Below, in pieces: positions 8,869 to 18,616 of a stretch of 64,000 nucleotides of DNA (position 1 is the first letter of the stretch; the number at the start of each line of letters is the position of its first letter). A program made the position numbers and the translations under genes. The notes beneath the pieces are model-generated. The model made no database searches. It saw nothing but the letters and a program-made list of their open reading frames with translations, and was not told where the DNA came from. Source of the DNA: Babylonia areolata (Eukaryota; Mollusca; Gastropoda; Neogastropoda; Buccinidae); NCBI RefSeq assembly GCF_041734735.1, contig NC_134896.1, positions 54,667,536-54,731,535 on the forward strand. Reading direction: 5' to 3'.

Positions 8869-11800
8869 TCAAATCTGGTTAAAAAGGTTCACTTCTTTTA
8901 AGAAGTCCATCAGCGCCCACGGAGGGACATCACGAAACAAAGTCTTCAAAGAAACCGCCGTGTAATGTCTGCGTCTAACGTCATGCAGATCCCAACAGTC
9001 AAGGAGCACGTGTTTCACGGTGAGAGGCTCGTCACAGGGAACGCATCGAGGGGCCTCCTCCCCCTTCAACAAGTAAGAATGAGTAAAAAAAGTGTGCCCC
9101 GTACGCAGTCTGCACAGCACAGATTCCTCCTTTCTGTTCTTCACCCCCGAAGGGAGGGTCTCCCCCAGGTCCGGACGGATCTGGAAGAGCTTGTTGTCTA
9201 TCTGGGTGTTCCATTTCTCTTGCCAAAGATCTTTAACGTAAGAATTGACCTTCCGCTTCATGTCTGTATAGGGTACCAAGGATCTGGACAATTCTTTCTT
9301 TACAGCGTTCCTGGCCAGCAGGTCCGCCCTTTCGTTACCACGAATGCCAACATGTCCGGGAACCCAGGCCAACACAACCTCGTATCCTTTCTTCGTTGCG
9401 AGAGTAAAAGTTTCATAAAATTCCAGCAGTTTGGGATGAGTGATATTCCTGCAGGCGATCGCCTCCAGGGCTGATAAGGAGTCGGAAAAGATCATGAATC
9501 TCTTCTGTTTGGAAGAGAGAACCATTTTTAACCCCAGGACCAGTGCAGTCAGTTCCGCGGTGTATACCGAGCTGTCAGACAGGATGTGTTCTGTTGAGGG
9601 CCGGTCAGGAAAGGCGGGACAGAACGCAGATGCGGCGACTCCGTCCTCTGACTTGGAACCGTCAGTGAAGATGCCTTGAAAGGTGGGGAATTTGTGGCAC
9701 AGTTCCGAAAAGTAGGTTCTGTAGGCCAGAGAACTGGTGGTGTCCTTACGGTACGAGGCCAGATCAAATCGGACCTCAGGTGTTGTAAAGGTCCACGGGG
9801 GGCTGTCAGGGAACTTAGAGAAATCTGAGATGCCACCGACATCCAGATCGGCATTTTCCAAGTGCGGCTGAATGCGGAGTCCGAGAGGAGGTATGCAGTT
9901 TGGGTTGTCTGTAAATTTCTTATCGAAAGGGTTGTTGAATACAGCATCGTAAGCAGGGTTTGTAGGTTCCGAAAACAATTTCAAATAATAGTTCAGGGTC
10001 AGCTTCAGTCTGCGGTTGGAAAGAGGCGGTTCCCCCGCCTCTGCATACAGGCTGTGCACAGGGGTGGTGCGGAAAGCACCCAAGCTGAGACGGAGCCCTT
10101 GGTGGTGTACAGGGTCCAACAGTTTCAGGTAGGACGGTCTGGCCGAGCCGTATACAACACTTCCATAATCCAGTTTGGACCGGACCAGGGCTCTGTAGAG
10201 GTGCAAGAGAGTCCTCTTATCAGCACCCCAGTTCGTGTGTGCCACAACTCGGATGATGTTCAGGGCTTTTAGGCAAGATATTTTCAGCTGTTTAATGTGG
10301 CTGAGAAAATTCAGCTTCTGATCGAAGACGACCCCTAGAAATCTGGCTTCCTTGACCGCCGGGATGGTGGATGTTCCCAGACGGATTTCAGGGTCCTGAT
10401 AGAATTGGCGAAAATTATGAAAGTGGATGCATTCAGTTTTGGAGGACGAAAATGTGAAGCCATTCTCCTCTGCCCAACACTGGATTTTGTTGACGCAGAG
10501 CTGAAGCCGTCGCTGGATGCTGGCGTACGTGCTGCCGGTTGCATATAAAGCAAAATCATCCACGAACAGCGAGCTGTCCGATCCTTTCTGAACGGATTGA
10601 ACGATGTCATTAATTTTGATGCTGAACAGAGCAGGCGACAGGATGCTCCCCTGCGGGACACCCAGCTCCTGCTCGTGAATGTCGGACAGGGTGGTGCCGA
10701 CTCTCACCTGGAATTGTCTGTCTTGTAAAAAATTGTGGATAAACTGAGGCAGGTGTCCTCGGAAGCCGAGCTTGTGCAAGTCGGAAAGAATACCAAATTT
10801 CCACGTGGTATCGTAAGCTTTCTCCAGGTCAAAAAATATGGCCACCACATGTTGTTTGTTGACGAAAGCATTTCTTATCGTGGTTTCCAGACGAACCAGA
10901 TGGTCAACGGTAGAGCGATGCTTGCGGAAACCGCACTGTTCCTTCGCCAGAAGGCCGTCGGTCTCTAGTTTCCACATCAGTCTACCGTTGACCATCTTCT
11001 CCATCAGTTTGCAGACGCAGCTGGTCAGTGCAATTGGGCGGTAGTTGGAGGGGTTCGAGGGGTCTTTTCCCGGTTTCGGCAGCGGGATTATGAGGGCTTT
11101 CCGCCAGGAGGGTGGAAAGAAGCCTGTGACCCAGATGTGGTTATAAACTTTAAGCAGGGTGTCCAGACAGGTTTGGGGAAGGTGCTTTAGGAGTTTATAA
11201 TGGACTTCGTCCATTCCTGGACAGGAATCCGTACAGGTCTGAAGGGCAGATTTAAGTTCGTTCATTGTGAAAGGAAGGTTGTAATTCTCTGTGTTGTCGG
11301 AAAAGAAGTTACATGGTGTTTTTTCTGACAGGTTTTTGGTTTTAAGAAAGCGAGCAGATTTGTTAGCAGATCTCGAGTTCTGTTCTATTGTGGAGGCAAG
11401 CAAATTGGCAACTGCTTTCTTCTCTGTGACCAGAGCGTCTGAAAGTTTAAGATGGTGGAAGGTCGGGCATGCGTTTTTGCCCTTAATTCTTTTTAAAACC
11501 CTCCACACTTTCTTCTTGGGTGTGTTGGAGGTTAAGGAAGAGCAGAAATCTCTCCAAGACTTCCTCTGGCTCTTTTTAAAAACATACCTGGCTTTCGCCC
11601 TCAGCTGTTGATGGGTTCGAACGCTATCGGACTCCGGTCTCCGAAAGACGCGTCGCTGCGCTCTCTTCCGAGACTTGCGGGCCTCCCGACATTCCGCGTT
11701 GAACCAGGGCGTTCTAGGGACCTGAGGCTTGGAGGTAGACGATGGGACTGCTGCTTTGGCGCAATCTAAAACGATCCGAGTCAGAGCGTCAGCAGGGTCC

Positions 11801-12561
11801 TTGCTTTTCAATACTGTTTCTTCCTGCAGCTCAGCTCTTATCTTGGTGGTAAAAAAACTCCAGTCTGCTTTGTCGTAGTACAGGCGGTCAGGCAGAGAGT
11901 CACCTTCTCCATCTGTGGGGCGGAGGACGACAGGAAAGTGGTCACTCCCGTGCAGATCGTCGTGCACTTTCCACTCGTAGTCCAGGACCAACGATGGATC
12001 GCAGACCGACAGATCTAAACACGAGAGCTTTCCAGAGGACAGATGCAGGTAAGTGGGGGACTTGTCGTTAAGACAGCACAAGTCCATGTCAGAGAGAAGG
12101 TTTTCTAAGAGAAGACCTCGGGCTGATGTCATCTCACTTCCCCAGAGCGGGGAGTGTCCGTTGAAGTCGCCCAACAGTAAAAACGGACGTGGGAGCTGGT
12201 CGACCAGGTTCATGAGGTCCTGCCTCAGAACACGGACGGAAGGGGGAAGGTAGAGAGAGCAGACAGTGATGGTTTTCTCGAGTGTGACTCTGACTGCCAC
12301 CGCCTGTAAAGGGGTGCTTAAAAGAACTGTACTGTATAAAAGGGACTTTCGAATAAAAAGAGCGACACCTCCCGTCAACCCCTCTTGCTTCGGTTGAGCG
12401 GGTTTAAAAACGGAGTTAAAACCAGAGAGAGATAAAACCTTGCCATCTCTTTGCAGAGTCTCCTGCAGTGCCAGCACTGAAGGTTTCAAAGCACGACAAA
12501 GCAGCTGGAGTTCCTGGAAGTTGGCATGGAATCCCCGGATATTCCAGTGGATCACTGCCAT
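8869..12561 (-). CDS. LINE family A ORF2: endonuclease, reverse transcriptase, RNase H (copy A1)
   Basis: An intact 1230-residue replicase. Residues 1-215 are an APE-type endonuclease: QE(T) with Glu34, GDFNGH with Asp132 and Asn134, and GSDHFP with Asp207 and His208. The reverse transcriptase lies about 440-760, with FFDLEKAYDTTW, GVPQGSILSP and the catalytic FVDD near 665. RNase H lies about 955-1090, with FTDGSK, an E in TAELTAL, FSDSLSALEA and WVPGHVGIRGNERAD. The C-terminus near 1175 has a CxxC...H...C zinc-like cluster. It nicks target DNA and copies the element RNA there. The start ATG follows an AT-run spacer of 44 or fewer bases after ORF1, as in the sister copies. All catalytic residues I can judge are present, so it may be active. 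Confidence 0.95.
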   Translation of the reverse strand: MAVIHWNIRGFHANFQELQLLCRALKPSVLALQETLQRDGKVLSLSGFNSVFKPAQPKQEGLTGGVALFIRKSLLYSTVLLSTPLQAVAVRVTLEKTITVCSLYLPPSVRVLRQDLMNLVDQLPRPFLLLGDFNGHSPLWGSEMTSARGLLLENLLSDMDLCCLNDKSPTYLHLSSGKLSCLDLSVCDPSLVLDYEWKVHDDLHGSDHFPVVLRPTDGEGDSLPDRLYYDKADWSFFTTKIRAELQEETVLKSKDPADALTRIVLDCAKAAVPSSTSKPQVPRTPWFNAECREARKSRKRAQRRVFRRPESDSVRTHQQLRAKARYVFKKSQRKSWRDFCSSLTSNTPKKKVWRVLKRIKGKNACPTFHHLKLSDALVTEKKAVANLLASTIEQNSRSANKSARFLKTKNLSEKTPCNFFSDNTENYNLPFTMNELKSALQTCTDSCPGMDEVHYKLLKHLPQTCLDTLLKVYNHIWVTGFFPPSWRKALIIPLPKPGKDPSNPSNYRPIALTSCVCKLMEKMVNGRLMWKLETDGLLAKEQCGFRKHRSTVDHLVRLETTIRNAFVNKQHVVAIFFDLEKAYDTTWKFGILSDLHKLGFRGHLPQFIHNFLQDRQFQVRVGTTLSDIHEQELGVPQGSILSPALFSIKINDIVQSVQKGSDSSLFVDDFALYATGSTYASIQRRLQLCVNKIQCWAEENGFTFSSSKTECIHFHNFRQFYQDPEIRLGTSTIPAVKEARFLGVVFDQKLNFLSHIKQLKISCLKALNIIRVVAHTNWGADKRTLLHLYRALVRSKLDYGSVVYGSARPSYLKLLDPVHHQGLRLSLGAFRTTPVHSLYAEAGEPPLSNRRLKLTLNYYLKLFSEPTNPAYDAVFNNPFDKKFTDNPNCIPPLGLRIQPHLENADLDVGGISDFSKFPDSPPWTFTTPEVRFDLASYRKDTTSSLAYRTYFSELCHKFPTFQGIFTDGSKSEDGVAASAFCPAFPDRPSTEHILSDSSVYTAELTALVLGLKMVLSSKQKRFMIFSDSLSALEAIACRNITHPKLLEFYETFTLATKKGYEVVLAWVPGHVGIRGNERADLLARNAVKKELSRSLVPYTDMKRKVNSYVKDLWQEKWNTQIDNKLFQIRPDLGETLPSGVKNRKEESVLCRLRTGHTFFTHSYLLKGEEAPRCVPCDEPLTVKHVLLDCWDLHDVRRRHYTAVSLKTLFRDVPPWALMDFLKEVNLFNQI

Positions 12562-12601
12562 TAAAAAGGTTTTTTTTTAAAAAAAAAATTAAAGCAGCAG
12601 C

Positions 12602-13396
12602 CTATTCCATCGCTACCCCCTGCTCCTCCACTTGCGGTGGCTCAAGGTCCGCCAGGATGGAATATTTGTTCTTTGACATAAATTTTTCAGGTTCCGACCG
12701 GGTCGGAATATCCACCACCTCGGCCCCTCCCGATCCCGCCGTGGCCGCAGCCCTCCCCTCCTTGAGTTTTGGAGGTGCGGGGGGCTTCCGGCCACTTCCG
12801 CCAGCCCGAGGGCCAGGCAGACGAGAGGCGGGGCGAGGGGGCCCGGGGGGTGGGGTGGGGCGGGAGGCGGACAACGTGCCTCCGCCCGAGGCTTTTCTCT
12901 CCCGCCCAGCAGCCCCTGAGGACTGCCGCGCAGGATGGGAAGGGGTGGACACAGCGCCTCCACCCAAGGCCGACGGTTCCGACGAGGCGGTTAAGTCGTC
13001 CGTCTGCGTTCCTGTGGACGTCGTCTGGACTGCGACGTCCACCGTCCCGGATCTGACGACAGAGGCATACGACGTCCTAGGCGACGCGGCCTCCACCTGT
13101 TTCCTTGCCTCAAAGAAGGAAATTTTCTGTTCTGTCTTGACTTTCTGAATTTGTTTTTCTTTCTTCCAGGCGGGGCAGTCCTTCGATGAGGACGGGTGGC
13201 CACCTCCGCAGTTCGCACACAGGGCTGCACTGACGCAATCGCCCTGGTGCGCCGCCTTCGAACAGGTGCCACACGCCTCTTCCTCCTTACATCTGTCTCT
13301 CACGTGTCCGAATTTCTGACACTTAAAGCATCTCAGAGGGGACGGTACGTACAGGCTGACATTAACTAGCAGGTATCCGACCCGAATGTCCTTGGG
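12602..13396 (-). CDS. LINE family A ORF1, 5'-truncated (copy A1)
   Basis: The C-terminal part of the ORF1 nucleic-acid chaperone. It keeps the three CCHC zinc knuckles (CFKCQKFGHVRDRC, CGTCSKAAHQGDC, CANCGGGHPSSSKDC) and the long Pro/Gly-rich tail. The N-terminal third is missing because the element ends at 13396. Against copy A2 there are a few residue differences, for example SEPSAL for SEPLAL. ORF1 proteins of this group bind the element RNA in a particle with ORF2. Confidence 0.9.
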   Translation of the reverse strand, partial: PKDIRVGYLLVNVSLYVPSPLRCFKCQKFGHVRDRCKEEEACGTCSKAAHQGDCVSAALCANCGGGHPSSSKDCPAWKKEKQIQKVKTEQKISFFEARKQVEAASPRTSYASVVRSGTVDVAVQTTSTGTQTDDLTASSEPSALGGGAVSTPSHPARQSSGAAGRERKASGGGTLSASRPTPPPGPPRPASRLPGPRAGGSGRKPPAPPKLKEGRAAATAGSGGAEVVDIPTRSEPEKFMSKNKYSILADLEPPQVEEQGVAME

Positions 13397-13574
13397 GAAA
13401 TGAAATGAAATGAAATTATGGTGCTTAGAGCCTCGCCGACCACTAAGGCCATCTCAAGGCTATCGCCGCGTCAATTACTACTACAAGGCTAAAAAAAACA
13501 ACCAATTAAAACGAGTCACCACTTCAAACTTTCCACTCCAAAGTTTAAAAAAAAACTTCCATAGTTTAAAACCT

Positions 13575-16500
13575 TCAAATCTGGTTAAAAAGGTTCACTT
13601 CTTTTAAGAAGTCCATCAGCGCCCACGGAGGGACATCACGAAACAAAGTCTTCAAAGAAACCGCCGTGTAATGTCTGCGTCTAACGTCATGCAGATCCCA
13701 ACAGTCAAGGAGCACGTGTTTCACGGTGAGAGGCTCGTCACAGGGAACGCATCGAGGGGCCTCCTCCCCCTTCAACAAGTAAGAATGAGTAAAAAAAGTG
13801 TGCCCCGTACGCAGTCTGCACAGCACAGATTCCTCCTTTCTGTTCTTCACCCCCGAAGGGAGGGTCTCCCCCAGGTCCGGACGGATCTGGAAGAGCTTGT
13901 TGTCTATCTGGGTGTTCCATTTCTCTTGCCAAAGATCTTTAACGTAAGAATTGACCTTCCGCTTCATGTCTGTATAGGGTACCAAGGATCTGGACAATTC
14001 TTTCTTTACAGCGTTCCTGGCCAGCAGGTCCGCCCTTTCGTTACCACGAATGCCAACATGTCCGGGAACCCAGGCCAACACAACCTCGTATCCTTTCTTC
14101 GTTGCGAGAGTAAAAGTTTCATAAAATTCCAGCAGTTTGGGATGAGTGATATTCCTGCAGGCGATCGCCTCCAGGGCTGACAAGGAGTCGGAAAAGATCA
14201 TGAATCTCTTCTGTTTGGAAGAGAGAACCATTTTTAACCCCAGGACCAGTGCAGTCAGTTCCGCGGTGTATACCGAGCTGTCAGACAGGATGTGTTCTGT
14301 TGAGGGCCGGTCAGGAAAGGCGGGACAGAACGCAGATGCGGCGACTCCGTCCTCTGACTTGGAACCGTCAGTGAAGATGCCTTGAAAGGTGGGGAATTTG
14401 TGGCACAGTTCCGAAAAGTAGGTTCTGTAGGCCAGAGAACTGGTGGTGTCCTTACGGTACGAGGCCAGATCAAATCGGACCTCAGGTGTTGTAAAGGTCC
14501 ACGGGGGGCTGTCAGGGAACTTAGAGAAATCTGAGATGCCACCGACATCCAGATCGGCATTTTCCAAGTGCGGCTGAATGCGGAGTCCGAGAGGAGGTAT
14601 GCAGTTTGGGTTGTCTGTAAATTTCTTATCGAAAGGGTTGTTGAATACAGCATCGTAAGCAGGGTTTGTAGGTTCCGAAAACAATTTCAAATAATAGTTC
14701 AGGGTCAGCTTCAGTCTGCGGTTGGAAAGAGGCGGTTCCCCCGCCTCTGCATACAGGCTGTGCACAGGGGTGGTGCGGAAAGCACCCAAGCTGAGACGGA
14801 GCCCTTGGTGGTGTACAGGGTCCAACAGTTTCAGGTAGGACGGTCTGGCCGAGCCGTATACAACACTTCCATAATCCAGTTTGGACCGGACCAGGGCTCT
14901 GTAGAGGTGCAAGAGAGTCCTCTTATCAGCACCCCAGTTCGTGTGTGCCACAACTCGGATGATGTTCAGGGCTTTTAGGCAAGATATTTTCAGCTGTTTA
15001 ATGTGGCTGAGAAAATTCAGCTTCTGATCGAAGACGACCCCTAGAAATCTGGCTTCCTTGACCGCCGGGATGGTGGATGTTCCCAGACGGATTTCAGGGT
15101 CCTGATAGAATTGGCGAAAATTATGAAAGTGGATGCATTCAGTTTTGGAGGACGAAAATGTGAAGCCATTCTCCTCTGCCCAACACTGGATTTTGTTGAC
15201 GCAGAGCTGAAGCCGTCGCTGGATGCTGGCGTACGTGCTGCCGGTTGCATATAAAGCAAAATCATCCACGAACAGCGAGCTGTCCGATCCTTTCTGAACG
15301 GATTGAACGATGTCATTAATTTTGATGCTGAACAGAGCAGGCGACAGGATGCTCCCCTGCGGGACACCCAGCTCCTGCTCGTGAATGTCGGACAGGGTGG
15401 TGCCGACTCTCACCTGGAATTGTCTGTCTTGTAAAAAATTGTGGATAAACTGAGGCAGGTGTCCTCGGAAGCCGAGCTTGTGCAAGTCGGAAAGAATACC
15501 AAATTTCCACGTGGTATCGTAAGCTTTCTCCAGGTCAAAAAATATGGCCACCACATGTTGTTTGTTGACGAAAGCATTTCTTATCGTGGTTTCCAGACGA
15601 ACCAGATGGTCAACGGTAGAGCGATGCTTGCGGAAACCGCACTGTTCCTTCGCCAGAAGGCCGTCGGTCTCTAGTTTCCACATCAGTCTACCGTTGACCA
15701 TCTTCTCCATCAGTTTGCAGACGCAGCTGGTCAGTGCAATTGGGCGGTAGTTGGAGGGGTTCGAGGGGTCTTTTCCCGGTTTCGGCAGCGGGATTATGAG
15801 GGCTTTCCGCCAGGAGGGTGGAAAGAAGCCTGTGACCCAGATGTGGTTATAAACTTTAAGCAGGGTGTCCAGACAGGTTTGGGGAAGGTGCTTTAGGAGT
15901 TTATAATGGACTTCGTCCATTCCTGGACAGGAATCCGTACAGGTCTGAAGGGCAGATTTAAGTTCGTTCATTGTGAAAGGAAGGTTGTAATTCTCTGTGT
16001 TGTCGGAAAAGAAGTTACATGGTGTTTTTTCTGACAGGTTTTTGGTTTTAAGAAAGCGAGCAGATTTGTTAGCAGATCTCGAGTTCTGTTCTATTGTGGA
16101 GGCAAGCAAATTGGCAACTGCTTTCTTCTCTGTGACCAGAGCGTCTGAAAGTTTAAGATGGTGGAAGGTCGGGCATGCGTTTTTGCCCTTAATTCTTTTT
16201 AAAACCCTCCACACTTTCTTCTTGGGTGTGTTGGAGGTTAAGGAAGAGCAGAAATCTCTCCAAGACTTCCTCTGGCTCTTTTTAAAAACATACCTGGCTT
16301 TCGCCCTCAGCTGTTGATGGGTTCGAACGCTATCGGACTCCGGTCTCCGAAAGACGCGTCGCTGCGCTCTCTTCCGAGACTTGCGGGCCTCCCGACATTC
16401 CGCGTTGAACCAGGGCGTTCTAGGGACCTGAGGCTTGGAGGTAGACGATGGGACTGCTGCTTTGGCGCAATCTAAAACGATCCGAGTCAGAGCGTCAGCA

Positions 16501-17267
16501 GGGTCCTTGCTTTTCAATACTGTTTCTTCCTGCAGCTCAGCTCTTATCTTGGTGGTAAAAAAACTCCAGTCTGCTTTGTCGTAGTACAGGCGGTCAGGCA
16601 GAGAGTCACCTTCTCCATCTGTGGGGCGGAGGACGACAGGAAAGTGGTCACTCCCGTGCAGATCGTCGTGCACTTTCCACTCGTAGTCCAGGACCAACGA
16701 TGGATCGCAGACCGACAGATCTAAACACGAGAGCTTTCCAGAGGACAGATGCAGGTAAGTGGGAGACTTGTCGTTAAGACAGCACAAGTCCATGTCAGAG
16801 AGAAGGTTTTCTAAGAGAAGACCTCGGGCTGATGTCATCTCACTTCCCCAGAGCGGGGAGTGTCCGTTGAAGTCGCCCAACAGTAAAAACGGACGTGGGA
16901 GCTGGTCGACCAGGTTCATGAGGTCCTGCCTCAGAACACGGACGGAAGGGGGAAGGTAGAGAGAGCAGACAGTGATGGTTTTCTCGAGCGTGACTCTGAC
17001 TGCCACCGCCTGTAAAGGGGTGCTTAAAAGAACTGTACTGTATAAAAGGGACTTTCGAATAAAAAGAGCGACACCTCCCGTCAACCCCTCTTGCTTCGGT
17101 TGAGCGGGTTTAAAAACGGAGTTAAAACCAGAGAGAGATAAAACCTTGCCATCTCTTTGCAGAGTCTCCTGCAGTGCCAGCACTGAAGGTTTCAAAGCAC
17201 GACAAAGCAGCTGGAGTTCCTGGAAGTTGGCATGGAATCCCCGGATATTCCAGTGGATCACTGCCAT
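13575..17267 (-). CDS. LINE family A ORF2 (copy A2), intact
   Basis: A 1230-residue replicase whose translation is identical to that of copy A1. All endonuclease, reverse transcriptase (FVDD), RNase H and C-terminal zinc-cluster motifs are present. The start ATG (MAVIHWN) lies 44 bases after the ORF1 stop, across an A/T run that differs in length between copies and may be hard to sequence. ORF2 of this class is usually made by reinitiation after ORF1. Differences from A1 that I found are silent, for example at about 14180, 16765 and 16987. Confidence 0.95.
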   Translation of the reverse strand: MAVIHWNIRGFHANFQELQLLCRALKPSVLALQETLQRDGKVLSLSGFNSVFKPAQPKQEGLTGGVALFIRKSLLYSTVLLSTPLQAVAVRVTLEKTITVCSLYLPPSVRVLRQDLMNLVDQLPRPFLLLGDFNGHSPLWGSEMTSARGLLLENLLSDMDLCCLNDKSPTYLHLSSGKLSCLDLSVCDPSLVLDYEWKVHDDLHGSDHFPVVLRPTDGEGDSLPDRLYYDKADWSFFTTKIRAELQEETVLKSKDPADALTRIVLDCAKAAVPSSTSKPQVPRTPWFNAECREARKSRKRAQRRVFRRPESDSVRTHQQLRAKARYVFKKSQRKSWRDFCSSLTSNTPKKKVWRVLKRIKGKNACPTFHHLKLSDALVTEKKAVANLLASTIEQNSRSANKSARFLKTKNLSEKTPCNFFSDNTENYNLPFTMNELKSALQTCTDSCPGMDEVHYKLLKHLPQTCLDTLLKVYNHIWVTGFFPPSWRKALIIPLPKPGKDPSNPSNYRPIALTSCVCKLMEKMVNGRLMWKLETDGLLAKEQCGFRKHRSTVDHLVRLETTIRNAFVNKQHVVAIFFDLEKAYDTTWKFGILSDLHKLGFRGHLPQFIHNFLQDRQFQVRVGTTLSDIHEQELGVPQGSILSPALFSIKINDIVQSVQKGSDSSLFVDDFALYATGSTYASIQRRLQLCVNKIQCWAEENGFTFSSSKTECIHFHNFRQFYQDPEIRLGTSTIPAVKEARFLGVVFDQKLNFLSHIKQLKISCLKALNIIRVVAHTNWGADKRTLLHLYRALVRSKLDYGSVVYGSARPSYLKLLDPVHHQGLRLSLGAFRTTPVHSLYAEAGEPPLSNRRLKLTLNYYLKLFSEPTNPAYDAVFNNPFDKKFTDNPNCIPPLGLRIQPHLENADLDVGGISDFSKFPDSPPWTFTTPEVRFDLASYRKDTTSSLAYRTYFSELCHKFPTFQGIFTDGSKSEDGVAASAFCPAFPDRPSTEHILSDSSVYTAELTALVLGLKMVLSSKQKRFMIFSDSLSALEAIACRNITHPKLLEFYETFTLATKKGYEVVLAWVPGHVGIRGNERADLLARNAVKKELSRSLVPYTDMKRKVNSYVKDLWQEKWNTQIDNKLFQIRPDLGETLPSGVKNRKEESVLCRLRTGHTFFTHSYLLKGEEAPRCVPCDEPLTVKHVLLDCWDLHDVRRRHYTAVSLKTLFRDVPPWALMDFLKEVNLFNQI

Positions 17268-17311
17268 TAAAAAGGTTTTTTTTTTAAAAAAAAAAAAATT
17301 AAAGCAGCAGC

Positions 17312-18616
17312 CTATTCCATCGCTACCCCCTGCTCCTCCACTTGCGGTGGCTCAAGGTCCGCCAGGATGGAATATTTGTTCTTTGACATAAATTTTTCGG
17401 GTTCCAACCGGGTCGGAATATCCACCACCTCGGCCCCTCCCGATCCCGCCGTGGCCGCAGCCCTCCCCTCCTTGAGTTTTGGAGGTGCGGGGGGCTTCCG
17501 GCCACTTCCGCCAGCCCGAGGGCCAGGCAGACGAGAGGCGGGGCGAGGGGGGCCGGGGGGTGGGGTGGGGCGGGAGGCGGACAACGTGCCTCCGCCCGAG
17601 GCTTTTCTCTCCCGCCCAGCAGCCCCTGAGGACTGCCGTGCAGGATGGGAAGGGGTGGACACAGCGCCTCCACCCAAGGCCAACGGTTCCGACGAGGCGG
17701 TTAAGTCGTCCGTCTGCGTTCCTGTGGACGTCGTCTGGACTGCGACGTCCACCGTCCCGGATCTGACGACAGAGGCATACGACGTCCTAGGCGACGCGGC
17801 CTCCACCTGTTTCCTTGCCTCAAAGAAGGAAATTTTCTGTTCTGTCTTGACTTTCTGAATTTGTTTTTCTTTCTTCCAGGCGGGGCAGTCCTTCGATGAG
17901 GACGGGTGGCCACCTCCGCAGTTCGCACACAGGGCTGCACTGACGCAATCGCCCTGGTGCGCCGCCTTCGAACAGGTGCCACACGCCTCTTCCTCCTTAC
18001 ATCTGTCTCTCACGTGTCCGAATTTCTGACACTTAAAGCATCTCAGAGGGGACGGTACGTACAGGCTGACATTAACTAGCAGGTATCCGACCCGAATGTC
18101 CTTGGGGACATCCGGGCAGCAGAAGGTGAGGAAGAAAGTGTTGGTCGGGACTCTGTCCGACCCCTTCCTCACCGTCACCCTGTACACATCGGTCACTCCC
18201 TGAGAGGACAGTTCGCTCTTGATCTCGGCCTCAGACACACCTTTCAACTCCGGGCATCTGATGACTCCCTTAGAGCAGTTGAGACCTTTGTGAGGGGAAA
18301 TCTTCACTGCCCTATCCACGAAAGTGGTCGCCTTCAGAAGGAGCTGTGTCTGTCTTTTGGATTCTGTCTGTACTAAAAACGCTCCGCTCCTCAGCCTCTT
18401 GATGGATCTGAGCGATCCTGCCAGGCACTGAAAGCCCTTCTGGACAGCGAAGGGGCTGAGAGCTGACAAGGGCTTGTCGTCATCAGCGCCCTCCATCACT
18501 AGCCATGATGGCCAAAAACCAGAGGTCTCGACGACCTCCGACTCAGAGTCTGAGTCGTCCGTTCCCTGTCGTCGTCTTTTTCCGAGTTTGGGGGGGTGTA
18601 TTTGTTTAGGATTCAT
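17312..18616 (-). CDS. LINE family A ORF1 RNA-binding protein (copy A2), intact
   Basis: About 434 residues from the ATG at 18616 (MNPKQIHPPKLGKRRRQ). This start is chosen because the diverged copy A4 begins at the equivalent ATG (MTSKKSH). The protein has a basic N-terminus, an acidic stretch (DDSDSESE), a conserved fold with WPSWLVMEG, an RRM-like part before the knuckles, three CCHC zinc knuckles, and a long Pro/Gly/Ala-rich tail ending EEQGVAME. It should bind element RNA. The gene stands upstream of ORF2 with a 44-base gap. Confidence 0.93.
   Translation of the reverse strand: MNPKQIHPPKLGKRRRQGTDDSDSESEVVETSGFWPSWLVMEGADDDKPLSALSPFAVQKGFQCLAGSLRSIKRLRSGAFLVQTESKRQTQLLLKATTFVDRAVKISPHKGLNCSKGVIRCPELKGVSEAEIKSELSSQGVTDVYRVTVRKGSDRVPTNTFFLTFCCPDVPKDIRVGYLLVNVSLYVPSPLRCFKCQKFGHVRDRCKEEEACGTCSKAAHQGDCVSAALCANCGGGHPSSSKDCPAWKKEKQIQKVKTEQKISFFEARKQVEAASPRTSYASVVRSGTVDVAVQTTSTGTQTDDLTASSEPLALGGGAVSTPSHPARQSSGAAGRERKASGGGTLSASRPTPPPGPPRPASRLPGPRAGGSGRKPPAPPKLKEGRAAATAGSGGAEVVDIPTRLEPEKFMSKNKYSILADLEPPQVEEQGVAME

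Larger units (their letters stand above)
8694..13396 (-). mobile_element. LINE family A copy A1 (5' truncated, RNase H-bearing)
   Basis: Minus-strand non-LTR retrotransposon ending in a (TTTCA)n tail at 8694, with a 3' UTR of about 175 bp, an intact ORF2 (8869-12561) and the 3' two thirds of ORF1 (12602-13396). The 5' break lies in ORF1 and abuts the tail of copy A2 exactly. The endonuclease, reverse transcriptase and RNase H order and the three-knuckle ORF1 place it in the I/Nimb/Jockey-like group of LINEs; the exact clade needs a tree. Its ORF2 protein is the same as that of A2, so it is very young or was copied with A2. Confidence 0.95.

Noticed and set aside
8965-12253. Plus-strand frames such as 8965-9474 and 9862-10272, repeated in every family A copy
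   Set aside because: Antisense shadows of ORF2; they recur only because the LINE copies are near-identical.
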